Positions 34,829-47,688 of a stretch of 64,000 bases of DNA are shown here, piece by piece (within the stretch, counting starts at the first letter, position 1; every line of letters begins with the position of its first letter). Source of the stretch: Juglans regia (Eukaryota > Streptophyta > Magnoliopsida > Fagales > Juglandaceae). The stretch spans positions 17,284,623-17,348,622 of the forward strand of contig NC_049909.1 in the NCBI RefSeq assembly GCF_001411555.2, in the 5' to 3' direction. Below the pieces are notes generated by a model. The model worked only from the letters and a program-made list of their open reading frames with translations, had not been told where the DNA came from and did no database searches. The position numbers were made by a program, and so were the translations under genes.

Positions 34829-35848
34829 CAATTCTTCTACATACAGTCAGTTCACGCAAGCGATGCGGAGTCACTGAGGCCACGTCAAATAATATATATA
34901 TATATATAAAAAGAAAAAAAAAGAAAGACAAAAGACCATGCCTGTGCGAAACCGAAATGAGAAAGAAAAAATCCAAACAAAAACACTGAAACAGAGCTTT
35001 GGGTCCTCTAGATATTTGTCTTCTTGCTCGTTTGGGTTTTCAGTTGCCAACTTGATTTGTATTTTCTGCTTCCATTCTTAAATCTTCCCTTGGTAACTTA
35101 GCTAATTTTGACAGATCTTGAGAAGGAGCTTTTCTCGCAAACTGAATACTCTTTTCGGAGCCAGCTACATAGACTTTCCATCTTCATCAACAGACAATAT
35201 TCTAGGACATATGTCAATTGGAGGTTGCATTTGGTTCCTTGTTTTTTGGGATCTGGCTTCCAGCTGACTTGGTCCCAAGTTTTGAGTCTTCAAGTTTTTT
35301 ACAGCAGGTAGAGGAGGCACCAAAATGAAAATGAAGGAAAACCCAGAAAACCAATTACCAAAAATCCATATACTCAGAAAACACAACCAAAAAAAAACAA
35401 ACATTGAAATGAAGGGAAAAAAAATAGATAATCAGAATCTTATTTTTGGTAACTCAGAAATAAATCAGTGGAGAAAAAGAGACGTACTTTTTGAGCGTTG
35501 GCATAGGCTTCAGCTCTGCGTTGTTGTATTGCAAGGAACCTACGAAGCAGACGGAGGATTCTAGAAGAATCAGAGCAACCTACAGTATTTTCGGCCTCCA
35601 TTGGTTCTATAGTAGAAACCTTCTTCTCGAAATCTTCCATGATCGTCTTTAGAGAGGTAAGAACTATATTGGTTCTGTATTTTCTCTTTTCATTTTGTCT
35701 TCAGACTTCTGAGAGCTAAGAACTCGAGGGCAATGAGAGAGAGAGGGAAATGGAAGGAGGGATCACTAAACGGGGCGTTTTGATTTTTTGCCACATCAGC
35801 CGGTGTTTGCACCGCGCTTACACAAAGCGACTGTCTTTAGCTTTTTTC
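34829..35848. mobile_element. Pack-MULE-like element carrying gene fragments
   Basis: 1020 bp of non-CA sequence set sharply into the CA tract, with a perfect 9-bp duplication TATACAAAA (34820-34828, 35849-35857), the length expected for Mutator-like elements. The first and last ~60 bp are imperfect inverted relatives: ACAGTC, AAGCG and CC.CGTCAAA/GCCACATCAG-type words occur in matching order. Inside, on the minus strand, lie a REX1B-like first exon and a second unrecognised coding-looking piece (35165-35290: NLGPSQLEARSQKTRNQ, ICPRILSVDEDG). Confidence 0.7.
35488..35640 (-). pseudogene. REX1B-like first exon captured in a transposon
   Basis: 51 codons from an ATG at 35640: MEDFEKKVSTIEPMEAEN, GCSDSSRILRLLRRFLAIQQ, RRAEAYANAQK, ending at an AAA|GTACGT donor. 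The RILRLLRRFLAIQQRRAEAY stretch matches what I remember of plant 'required for excision 1-B' (REX1B) domain proteins near their N-terminus. The remaining helices of that domain are not found downstream, so this is a fragment. The parent gene should lie elsewhere in the genome. Confidence 0.6.
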
Positions 35849-36343
35849 TATACAAAAACGCACACACATCAACACGCACATACACACTCGTACACAACCA
35901 AACATGCGTACAAGCACACAAACACATGCGCGTACCTGCCAACACAACCTCTCGCACACCTAGACACACACATACATCCCAAAGCCACATAAAAATAGAG
36001 CTCTACTAAAAAATAAGAAATAATACTCATAGATTCAAATAGTAAGAGTGGGAGAGGGAGCTATACTCAAAAGCTAAAAAACAGTACATTTGCATGCTTG
36101 TAGAGCTGTGTAGGCTCAACCAATAGTTGACCCATACACAAGTGCATCCACACACCCATACACACATCATTGCACAACCGTACACACCCACACCCACACC
36201 CACAAAAGTGCATCTAATACCATGCATGCATGTGCGCACCAAATACACACACCTGTTGTACACAAGTGCATGCACCCACCCGTGGGGGCTGACACCTAAA
36301 ATTAAGTATCATAACAAAAACAAAAAATCAGTCCAAATTATAC

Positions 36344-36462
36344 CTTATTGAAGTCGTTAAAATATATCTTATTGAAGTCATTAGAATGTTGGGCATGACA
36401 GCTCAAGCAATCAATCAGCATTTCATTACTAATCGTAATATATTCCTTGTCACAAAGATAAC
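36344..36462 (-). other. Exon-like module, alpha type (copy 1)
   Basis: 119 bp between TTCCAG and GTATAA on the minus strand, open: YLCDKEYITISNEMLIDC, LSCHAQHSNDFNK, then an in-frame partial repeat of its own end (IYFNDFNK). Confidence 0.45.
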
Positions 36463-36816
36463 CTGGAAAGAAAGAAAAAAAACAAAGTAATTGCCTTCCA
36501 GGTCATACATATATTAAAAAAAGCAACTCTACGGTCTGAATACTACTAATTGAAGGTTCCTCCTTTATACAGATTCGATCTAATATAAAAATAGAGACAA
36601 AAAATAAAGAGACTGAGTAGAGTGTTGTCGTGAAAAGTTAGAAACGGTATCTTTACATGGTTATAGAACTTGTACAACTTCAATCAATACCATCATGCAC
36701 GCACGTGTGCACCAAATACACACACCCAATAAACAAGTGCACGAACCCACATACGCATTGGTTGACTCCTGAAATTAAACATCCTAACAAAAATAAAAAA
36801 TTAATCTAGATTATAC

Positions 36817-36911
36817 CTTATTGAAGCGATTAGAATGTTAGGCACGATAACTCAAGTAATCATTAAGCATTCCATTAACAATCGCAATATCTTCCTTGTT
36901 GCAAGGATAAT
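36817..36911 (-). other. Exon-like module, beta type (copy 2)
   Basis: 95 bp between TTTCAG and GTATAA. Reads YPCNKEDIAIVNGMLND, YLSYRA, then one stop where other copies have CAA. Confidence 0.45.
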
Positions 36912-38655
36912 CTGAAAGGAAAAGAAAAGTAATTGCCAGCCAGGTTATACATTTATTAAAAAAAGCAACTCTAGGGTCGGAATATAACTAATTGCAGTTT
37001 CCTCCTTTACAATCCAATATACACACAGAGACAAAAAAATAGGGAGAGCGAGTGAGAGAGCTGTATTGAAAAGTTAGAAACGGTACCTATCCATGCTATA
37101 GAACTTGTACAACTTCAACTAATACCATGCGCTCATGTTCGCACCAAATACACACACCCAGACACACAACCCAATCCACACCAAAACCTGCAAACCTACC
37201 CACCCACATACGCACTAACAAATGCGCGCCCGCACGCACACACAAACAGAGGAGATCTACTAAAAAAATAAGAAACAATACAAGCAGAAACAAATAGCAA
37301 GATTCAAAGTGAGAGACATTTACTCAAGAGTAAGAAACAAAACTTTTGCATGATTGTAGAAATGTACAACTTCAACCAATACCACACAGAAACGCACTCA
37401 CATAGCCACAAACAAACCCTCACGCACCTGTACAAACACCCACAAAACCAAACACACATGCACACCTGCACACACGCACAATAGCACAACAAACTGCCAC
37501 ACACCAAAACAACACGCACATGCACACACGTGCACACTTACACACACTCACGTACACACGGGCATACAAACCCATACATCCAAACACACGAGCGCACACA
37601 TCTACACACACCCAAACACATGCACATAAATGCACGCATGTACCCGCAAACAAACCCTAATGCACCCGCACACACATGTACGTAAGCACCACACACACCA
37701 AACACCCAAACAATACACACGCACTCACAAACTAGCACACACACGAACAAGCGGGCGTATGTACCCGCACACCCAAACAAACAAGCACAAACGCACGCAC
37801 ATATGCAGACACCCAAACACACACAAGCACACATACACACGCAAACAAACGCATGCACGTACCCATAAACAAACCCTCAAGTACCCATACCCGCAACCAC
37901 ACACACCCAAACACACACACATGCAAACTTGCACACACACCCACACTCGGACACACGCACATCAGCACATACACGCAAGCACATCATGAAAGACATGTAT
38001 ATACTCAAAAACACACACACCGACACACATACACACCCCCCACACCCAAACATGTATACATGCACACAAACGTAAATACACGCATACACGCATACACATT
38101 CACATCTGTATACACACCCAAACACACCTGCACACACATATTGACACATGCGCACATGCACGCAAATACACGCATGTACCTGCACCTGTACCCGCAACCA
38201 CATACCCAAACACAAGCACGCAAGCACCAAACACACCCACATGGACAGCCAAACACATGCACATCTCGACATATGCGTATATACACAAACGCATGAACAC
38301 CAGCACACACACCCCCTACACACTCAAACATGCATACAAGCACACAAACGAACGCACATACCTGCAAACACACATACATCCACGCACGCAAGCATCCCAA
38401 AGCCACAGAATAATAATGCTCTACTAAAAAACAAGAAACAATACTCATAGAGACAAATAACAAGAGTGAGAGTGAGAGCTATACTCAAAAGCTAAAAAAT
38501 AATACATTTGCATGTTTGTAGAACTGTGTAGGTTCAACCAATACCACACACCCATACACAAGTGCATGCATGCACCCACACGCACATCTTCGCACACACG
38601 TTGTCGTCCAAAATTAAACATCATAACAAAAACAAAAAGTTAGTCCAGATTATAC

Positions 38656-38750
38656 CTTATTGAAGCCATTAGAATGTTGGGCATGACAGCTCAAGCAATC
38701 AATAACCATTCCATTAATAATTGCAATATTTTCCTTGTCACAAAGATAAC
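38656..38750 (-). other. Exon-like module, alpha type (copy 2)
   Basis: 95 bp, open: YLCDKENIAIINGMVIDC, LSCHAQHSNGFNK. The acceptor dinucleotide has become AA (TTTCAA), so splicing here would fail. Confidence 0.45.
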
Positions 38751-39072
38751 TTGAAAAGAAAAAAATGCCTTCCAAGTCGCACACATTAAAAAAAACAACT
38801 CTAGGGTCCAAATACAACTGGTTGAAGTTTCCTCATACAAATTCGATTCAATATACACATAGAGACAAAAAATAGAGAGTGAGTGAGAGTGTTGTAGTGA
38901 AAAGTTAGAAACTGTACCTTGGCACGATTATAGAACTTGTACAACTTTAACCTATATCATGAACGCACGTGCGCACCAAATACACACCCGTACACAAGTG
39001 CATCCACCCACCCTTTGCACGAGCTGGCTCCCTAAATTAAACATCATAACAAATAGTTAGTCCAGATTATAC

Positions 39073-39162
39073 CTTATTGAAGTGATTAGAATGTTAGGCA
39101 CGAAAACTCAAGTAATTACTAAACATTCCATTAGCAATCGCAATCCATGTCGCAGAGATAAT
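39073..39162 (-). other. Exon-like module, beta type (copy 3)
   Basis: 90 bp; a 5-bp deletion after the YLCD codons shifts the frame. Borders TTTTAG and GTATAA are kept. Confidence 0.4.
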
Positions 39163-39667
39163 CTAAAAGGAAAAGAAAAGTAATTGTCAGTCTGGTCGTA
39201 CATATATTAAAAAAAGTAACTCTAGGGTCGGAATATAACTAATTGCAGTTTCCTCATTTACATAGATTCAATCCAATATACACAGAAACAAAAAATAAGG
39301 AGAGCAGGTGAGAGCTAATTTGAAAAGTTAGAAACGGTACCTTTGTGCGCCATATAACGTGTACAACTTCAATCAATACCATGCACACACGTGGGCACCA
39401 AATACACACACCCTGACACACAACCCAACCCACACCAAATCCTGCAGACACACCAATCCACATACACACTAACAAATGCGCGCACGCACAAATAGAGATC
39501 TACTAAAAAATAAGAAACAATACAAACAAAGACAAATAGCAAGATTCGAAGTGAGAAACATTTACTCAAAAGTAAGAAACAAAACCTTTGCACGATTGTA
39601 GAAATGTACAACTTCAACCAATACCACACAGAAACGCATGCATGTAGCCGTAAACAAACCTTCACGC

Positions 39668-40990
39668 TAGGCTTGTACGCTGATGGGTTCGGTGTTGGTT
39701 TCGATGCCAAACCATGACACCACCGACGTCTGCCATGAGTCTATTGAACCGACCGAAACTCTGGGTTTGGGGAGACAAAACCGATCATATTGGTCTCGAT
39801 GTATATCGGTGCGGTCTTCAGTCTACCGTCAGTGTCTTTTGTGAAGGAGGAATTGAGAAAGAAGAAAGAAGCGTTGTGTCGTCGTCTGCCATGAAAGAAG
39901 AAGAAAGTTGCAGAGATGAAGAAGACGACGCGGGGAAGAAGAAGAGGGGTGAGGGGTTATTAATTCATTCTGAAACGATACTATTTGGCTAAAACTAGGG
40001 GTGTAAATTTAAACCGGAAAACCGGACCGGACCGGACCGAACCGGACCAACCGGTCCGGTTTTGAACCGGTCCGGTCCGGAACCGGTTCCTATTTTATGA
40101 AAACCGGCCGGTTCCGGTCCGGTTCCGGTTCCGTAGTTTTTGGGACCGGACCGGACCGAACCGGACCGGTTGGAAAAAATATATATAAAAATTAATTTAT
40201 ATATTATACAAAATATTTATATATATAATATATATAATTATATGTTAAATTTTTATATATAATATATATAATTATATATCATATATGAAAAAATTTTATA
40301 TTATAATTTATAAATAATAACATAAAATGTTAATCTTAAATATGAACATTTGTAATTTATTTGATCATATGTTATTAATATAATTATATATAAGATAATC
40401 TTGTTATAATTTATAAAATAAAAGTTTAATCTTAAAGATAAAAATTTAATTGATCAAATGCTTTAAGCATAATATATATATTAAATTTTTAATAATATTT
40501 TATAATAAGAATTAACACTTTATTATATATTTTTTACATTTAAAAAAAACCGGAAAACCGGACCGGACCGGACCGGAAACCGGTAAAACCGGAGGTACCG
40601 GTTTAGGAGGGTAATCGGGGCGTAATCGGTTTTGAAAAATACAAAACCGGTATATACCGGTTCGGTCCTAGATTTTGTCCAAAACCGGACCGGACCGGAC
40701 CGGTTACACCCCTAGCTAAAACGGTGCGACTCTATTATATTTTTTCTTAACTTTCAGGCCTTAAAATGACATCGTTTCACTTATTTAAGTAAAACGGCAC
40801 CGTTTTATATACTTATATTCAAAAAAAATATAAACAGACCGGATCAGCGGTATCCCAGGGGTTCAAACCCCTCCGATATCGATTTTCCCTCAATTCCTCT
40901 CGCCCGCCGACAGATTCTTTGCCGGTTCCGTGCTCCGATAGTCGGTCCAATCGGTTCCCTGCCAATTCCGACAGTTCCTGTACACCCCTA
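39668..40990. mobile_element. Non-autonomous hAT element containing another hAT element
   Basis: Ends TAGGCTTGTACGC and CTGTACACCCCTA; flanking 8-mers CTTCACGC and CCTCACGC (7 of 8). The outer parts carry CGGTTCCG/CCGATCGG-type words like the transposase-bearing hAT at 29338. Its short frame (39714-39992) is not a recognised protein. Subtracting 1331 bp brings the two flanking array units to about 2.5 kb spacing. Confidence 0.8.
39996..40714. mobile_element. Non-autonomous hAT element with ACCGG subterminal repeats (copy 2, nested)
   Basis: 719 bp; ends TAGGGGTGTAAATTTAAACC and GGTTACACCCCTA. Perfect 8-bp duplication GCTAAAAC (39988-39995, 40715-40722). Its CCGGACCGG runs are more regular than in the copy at 26991, so it is probably the younger insertion. 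Confidence 0.92.
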
Positions 40991-42513
40991 CCTCACGCAC
41001 CCGCATAAACACCCTCAAAACCAAACACACATGCACACCTGCACACGCATGACAGCACCGCAGCCACACAACAAAACAACACACACGCACGTACACACAA
41101 GCGTACAGACCCATACACCCAAACAAACACACATGCACATAAATGCACACACGTACCTGCAAACAAGCCTTAATGCACCCTCACCCGTAGACGCGCTACA
41201 ATACCAAGCACACACATACACATAAGCACCACACCCACCAAACAATATGCATGCGCGCATACTAGCACCCACACTCACAAACAAGCAAACGTACGTAATC
41301 TCACACCCAAACAAACAAGCACATACGCACATTTGAACTAACACGCATGCACATCTGCAGACACCTAAACACAAGCATGCACACCTGCACACACATCCAG
41401 ACACAAGCACACATGCACAAACCCTCAAGCACCTGTACCCGCAACCACACCTACACACTCTCGGACACACACATTAGCACACACATGCAAGCACATCACG
41501 AAACACAAACACACGCACACCCAAACAAACAAGCACACACACACATCTGCACTAACACGCACGCACATCTGCAGACACCCAAACACACACATGCACACTT
41601 GCACACACATACACACGCAAACAAACGCATGCACGCACCTATAAACAAACCCTCAAGTACCCGTACTCGCAACCACACACCCACACACCCAAACACACAC
41701 GCAAACCTGCACACACACCCACACTTGGACACACGCACATCAGCACATACATGCAAGCACATCATGAAAGACATGTATATACTTAAAAACACGCACACCA
41801 GCACACACATACACACCCTGAAACACCCAAACATGTATACATGCGCACAAATGCAAACACACGCATACACACCTGCACACACACATCTACATACACACCC
41901 AAACACGCGCATACACACCTCCACACACACATCGACACACATGCACACATGCACGCAAATGCATGCATGTACCCGCAAACAAACCTTCAAGCATCTACAC
42001 CCACAACCACACATCCAAACATGCACGCACGCAAACCTACACACCCACACACATGCACCCAGACACGGTACACCCAAACACATGCACATCTCGACACGTG
42101 TATATACCCAAACGCATGTACATCGGCACGCACATGCACACCCCTACACACTCAAACATGCATACAAGCACACATGCACACAAACGCATGCGCGTACCTG
42201 CAAACACACATACATCCAAGCAAGCATGCGTCCCAAAGCCACAAAAAAATAGTGTTCTACTAAAAAACAAGAAACAATACTCATAGAGACAAATAGCAAG
42301 AGTAAGAGTGAGAGAGCTATACTCAAAAGTTAAAAAACAATACATTTACATGCTTGTAGAACTGTGCAGGTTCAACCATACTACACACCCCAAGTGCATG
42401 CATGCACCCACACGCACATCTTCACACAGCCACACACGCACGCACCCGCTCGCACGCGCTGACACCCAGAATTAAACATCATAACAAAAATAAAAAGTTA
42501 GTTTGCATTATAC

Positions 42514-42651
42514 CTTATTCCATTAGAATATACCTTATTGAGTCATTAGAATATATCTTATTGAAGTGATTAAAATGTTGGTCATGATAGCTCAAGCAAT
42601 CAACAATCATTTCATTACTAATCACAATATCTTCATTGTCATAAAGATAAC
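42514..42651 (-). other. Exon-like module, alpha type (copy 3)
   Basis: 138 bp between TTTCAG and GTATAA; YLYDNEDIVISNEMIVDC, LSYHDQHFNHFNK. The 3' end is extended by two more degenerate ATACCTTATT duplications, the last leading to a stop. Confidence 0.4.
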
Positions 42652-42962
42652 CTGAAAAGAAAAAGAAAGTACTTATCTTCCTGGTCGTACATATATTAAA
42701 AAAAGCAACTCTAGGGTATACAGATTCGATCTAATATACACAGAGATAAAAAATAGAGTGAGTGAGTGAAAGCGTCATAATGAAAAGTTAGAAACAGTAC
42801 CTTTGCATGGTTATAGAACTTGTACAGTTTTAACCAATATCATGCATGCACGTGTGCATCAAATACACACACTCGTACACAAGTGCATGCACCCACCCGA
42901 GCATGGGCTGACTCCCAAAATTAAACATCATAACAAAAATAAAAAGTTAATCCAGATTATAC

Positions 42963-43057
42963 CTTATTGAAGCAATTAGAATGTTGGGCACCACAACTAA
43001 AGTAATCACTAAGCATTCCATTAGCAATCACAATATCTTCCTTGTTGCAGAGATAAT
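42963..43057 (-). other. Exon-like module, beta type (copy 4)
   Basis: 95 bp between TTTCAG and GTATAA, fully open: YLCNKEDIVIANGMLSD, YFSCGAQHSNCFNK. Confidence 0.45.
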
Positions 43058-46000
43058 CTGAAAAGAAAAGAAAAGTAATTTCCAACCAGTTGTACATATA
43101 TTAAAAAAACCAACTCTAGGGTCAGAATATAACTAATTGCAATTTCCTCCTTTACACAGATTCAATCCAATATACACACAGAGACAAAAAAATAGGGAAA
43201 GTGAGTGAAAGAACTCTATTGAAAAGTTAGAAGCGATACATTTGCATGCTATATAACTTGTACAGCTTCAACCAATATCATGCGCACGCGTGCGCACCAA
43301 ATACACACACACAAATGCATACAACCCAACCCACACCAAAACCTACAAACCCACCCACCAACATACACACTAACAAATGCACACGCACGCAAGCACACAC
43401 AAACAGAGATCTACTAAAAAATAAGAAACAATACAAATAGAGACAAATAACAAGATTTAAAGTGAGAGACATTTACTCAAAAGTAAGAAACAGAACCCCT
43501 TTGCATGATTGTAGAAATGTACAACTTCAACCAATACCATACAGAAACGCACGCACGTAGCCACAAACAAACCCTCAGACACCTGCACAAACACCCACAA
43601 AACCAAACACACACGCACACCAACACACACGCACGATAGCACCGCAAATAGCCACACACCAAAACAACACGCACACGCACGCACGCACACACACCTGCAC
43701 ACACACGAGCGTACAGACCCACACACCCAAACAAACACGCACACATGCACACACCCAAACACACGCACATAAATGCACGCAAGTACCCGCAAACAAACCC
43801 TAATCTGCACCCGCAGACGCGCCACAATGCCAAGCGCACACACACGTATAAGCACCATACACACCAAACACCCAAACAATACGCATGCGCAAGAATATTA
43901 GCACACACTCACAAACAAGCAGACGTACATACCCACACACCCAAACAAACAAACAAGCACACACACACAGCTACACTAACACGCATGCATATCTGGAAAA
44001 CACCCAAACACACGCATGCACACCTGCACACACACATCCAGACACAAGCACACATGCAAACAAATGCAAGCACATACCCGCAAACTAACCCTTAAGCACT
44101 CGTACTCGCAACCATACGCACCCACACACACAAACCAGCACACACCCATACACACACTCGGACACAAGCACAGCTGCACACACGCAAGCACATCACGAAA
44201 CACAAGTATATACTCAAAAGAAGATACATTGGCACACACATGCACACAAACGCAAATACACGCATACACATCTGCACACACGCATGATAGCACTGCAAAC
44301 ACCCACACACCAAAACAACACACATGCGGGTGCACACCTGCACACACATTCATGAACACACACACACACGCTCTAACACGCACGCAAATCTTACACACCC
44401 AAACAAACACATGCACACCAGCACATAAATGCACGCACATAACTGCAAACAAAGGCGCAAACACCAACACCCACAACCACACACACCCGCACACCCAAAC
44501 ACACACACACGCAAACCTACACAAACACAAGAACCAAACACACTCGCACACATGCACGCACGCACTCGGACACATGCACATTTGCAAACAATCAAGCACA
44601 TGTCAAAACACACGTATATACATAAACACACCGGCACACACATACACACCCCCCACACACCCAAACATGCATACAAGCACACATGCATACAAAATCCCTC
44701 AAGTACGTGCAAACACACCCTCACGCACATGACCCGAACACACACCTAAACACACGAACGCATAATTGCACACACACATAAACCATAACACAAAAGCACT
44801 CATGCACACACACGCATGATGCATGGTTCCTGCAAACGCACCCTCACGCACCCGCAATAAAACACACTCGCACACACATGCACGCACACACACACACCCA
44901 CAAACCATAACACACAAGTGCACTGGCACAGACACGCGCACTATGAAATGTACCCACAACGGTACATTTGCATGCTTAGAGAATTTCTATAGCTTCAACC
45001 AATACCATGCACGCACGTGCACACCAAATACACACACCTAGACGCACACAACCCAACCCACACCCAAACTCGCAAACCCACCCGCCCACCCACATAGACA
45101 CAAACAAATGTCTGCATGCACGCACACACAAACAGATATCTACTAAAAAATAAGAAACAATACACAGAGATAAATAGCAAGATTGAGAGTCAGAGACATG
45201 TACTCAACTCAAAAGTATAAAACAGAACCTTTCCATGATTGTATAAATGTACAATTTTAACCAATACTACACAAAAACGCACACACGTACCCACAAACAA
45301 ACCCTCCTGCACCCGCACACACACCTACAATACCAAACATACACACACAAGCACACCTGCATACACGCACGAAAGCACCGTACATACACCCAAACAACAC
45401 ATGCGCGCATGCACACCTGCACACACACGAACACACGCAAGCCCACACATCTACACACACCCAAACACATGCACGAACACCTGAACACACACCCCATACG
45501 CCTAAACACACACATATACATACACACACGCATGCATGCGCATGATGCTTGTACCTGCCAACACACCCTCATTCACCCACACTTGCACACACACCCTATA
45601 GACAAACGCACACACAAGACACACCTACATGCACGCACGCACACTCACCCACCCATACCAGCCACATGTACACAAGCATGCAAGCATCCCACAGTCAAAC
45701 ACAAACAAAGTTTTATTCAAAAACAAGAAAGAATACTTATGGAGACAAATAGCGAAAATGGGAGTAATTGAAAGCTCTACTCGAAAGCAAGAAACGATAC
45801 CTTTGCTTGCTTGCAAAACTATACAGCTTCAACCAATACCACCCGCATGTGCACCCACACTCACACACACGCACGAACATGCTCACCCGCAAGCACACAT
45901 CCACCCACACACACACCCCACATCCCTATACACATTCAGAGTCCTACTCAAAAGGAAGAAAAAATACATCCACCTGCTTGTTGAACTTGTACATATCCAA

Positions 46001-46070
46001 ATACTTCAAAAACTAACTTATCCTTATAGAATATGGTGGAAGAAATGATAATAATTATTCTTGAACTAAT

Positions 46071-47654
46071 AAAATGGATTATATATACCCTTAGGGTTAT
46101 AATATATATATATATATATATTTATATATATTTCTTAGTAAAAGCAGTTACTATTGAAGGGGAGAGAGAGTGCATTATACCAAGAATAAACATCAAAATA
46201 AATAGTTAGTCCAAAGTATACCTCCTTGAAGCCATTAGAATGTTGGGCACGACGACAGCTCTAGCAATTAATAAGCATTCAATTTTTTTATGATCATTTT
46301 CAGGGATCACAATATGTTCCTTATTGTAGATATTGTTTGAAATGCAAAAGAAACAATAGAGTTGTCATTTCAAAATATAAGGCAAAGTAGTACATATATT
46401 AAAAAAATAAAAAGTGTTTCTAGTGTCCAAATACAACTAATTGGAGTTTCCTCGTCGATACAACTTCAATCGAAATTTAGAGATAGAGAAAAAGCTTTGC
46501 ATGCTTGTAAAACTTGTACATATCATCCAACACTTAACGATGTAGCCTACTTATCGTTTTGGGATCTCATGGAAGAAATGATTCTATTTATGTTTTTAGT
46601 TAATAAAAGTGGATTTTATATCAAGCGAATACAAAAGGGTGAAGAAACACAAAATAATATCTTTTAATCAATAAAAATGGATCTCATTGTCTAAGACATT
46701 AAACTGGGTCGTATTGTTAAGTTGCAAAATGTTTAAAACTTTCGTTCATCTTTTGGTTCTACCAAAAACTAGGATTGTGGAAGAATTTTATCGGCAAGAT
46801 ATATTCTACACTATTAGCATAGGCAATAAATTCTTGTATTCGGTCCCTTTTTTCCGACAAAAATGCATATACTTTGACCCTTCGTGAGATTATCAACACA
46901 AATACAGCAATGCAAAAAACAACCACTAAAGAGAACAACACAAAAATAAGCATACCAAGATTTGGTTGAAAAGCAAGAGCAAAGTAATGTCACTAACCCA
47001 CTTCAATGCAATAGACAAGCACTTAATCCACAAAATAGGATGCAATAATTAATAGAGAAGCCCATGCACTTTTTTTCCAGCATCGATTGCAGGAAATGCC
47101 CCAACACTTGGAAAAATTAGTCGAGTACTTCACTGTAAAAATTCTTCTGGGGTTTGTGGAAGAATTGAAAGAATTAAAGAAAGTTAAGATTTTCCATTTT
47201 CAACTTTTTCTCGTAGATTTATTTTAGCTTCATGCATCCCACTAAATCAATAAAGATAAAACAACTGTTTAGAAAAGCATGGAAACCGTGTGTGCGTGAA
47301 TTTGTTTTTGTGTAAAATGAGAAAATCCAAACAAACAAACAAAAACAGTCCGATAAAATGCCACTACATTACTGATACAATACAATCCTATTGAATTAAC
47401 CAGAACATGTACAAAATTCAAGGGAAATGTGAAAATTTATAACTAAAAGAAAAACTAAAAAAAAAACATTTCCACAGAGAGGGAGGGAGGGAGATGCCCA
47501 GGGGGGAGGGGGAAGAGATAGAGAGTTACGTTTCTTGGATATTTGAAAACTTTTACGGAAAGCATTGTGATGGAAATCATTGCGATGAAATAAGAGAGAT
47601 GGAGGATAAGGACGAATTATATCGACCTGTGAGCGTGTGAAGAAGCATAAGAAC

Positions 47655-47688
<34 letters not shown>

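Larger units (their letters stand above)
28474..46070. repeat. CA/CG-rich segmental array with exon-like modules (17.6 kb including insertions)
   Basis: Long tracts of CACACGCA/CACACCTGCA-type sequence alternate with conserved single-copy-like blocks. One block begins ATACCTTATTGAAG and includes AACTCTAGGGTC and ACAGATTCGAT. Another reads, on the minus strand, TATTGGTTGAAGTTGTACA. A third is CTACTAAAAAATAAGAAACA. The ATACCTTATTGAAG block recurs at about 34172, 36343, 36816, 38655, 39072, 42513 and 42962, mostly in pairs 417-473 bp apart. The pairs repeat at about 2.3-2.5 kb once insertions are subtracted. Long frames made of His/Thr or Val/Cys here only translate the CA tracts and are not genes. 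Confidence 0.8.

Noticed and set aside
33203..45771. Many long frames rich in His/Thr (plus strand) or Val/Cys/Met (minus strand)
   Set aside because: They are translations of CACACGCA-type microsatellite in several frames at once. CA tracts lack stop codons in most frames, so their openness says nothing about coding.
28474..46070. CRISPR-like or satellite array
   Set aside because: Spacers and repeats are not of fixed short length, the sequence is eukaryotic, and the units are kilobase-scale and diverged.
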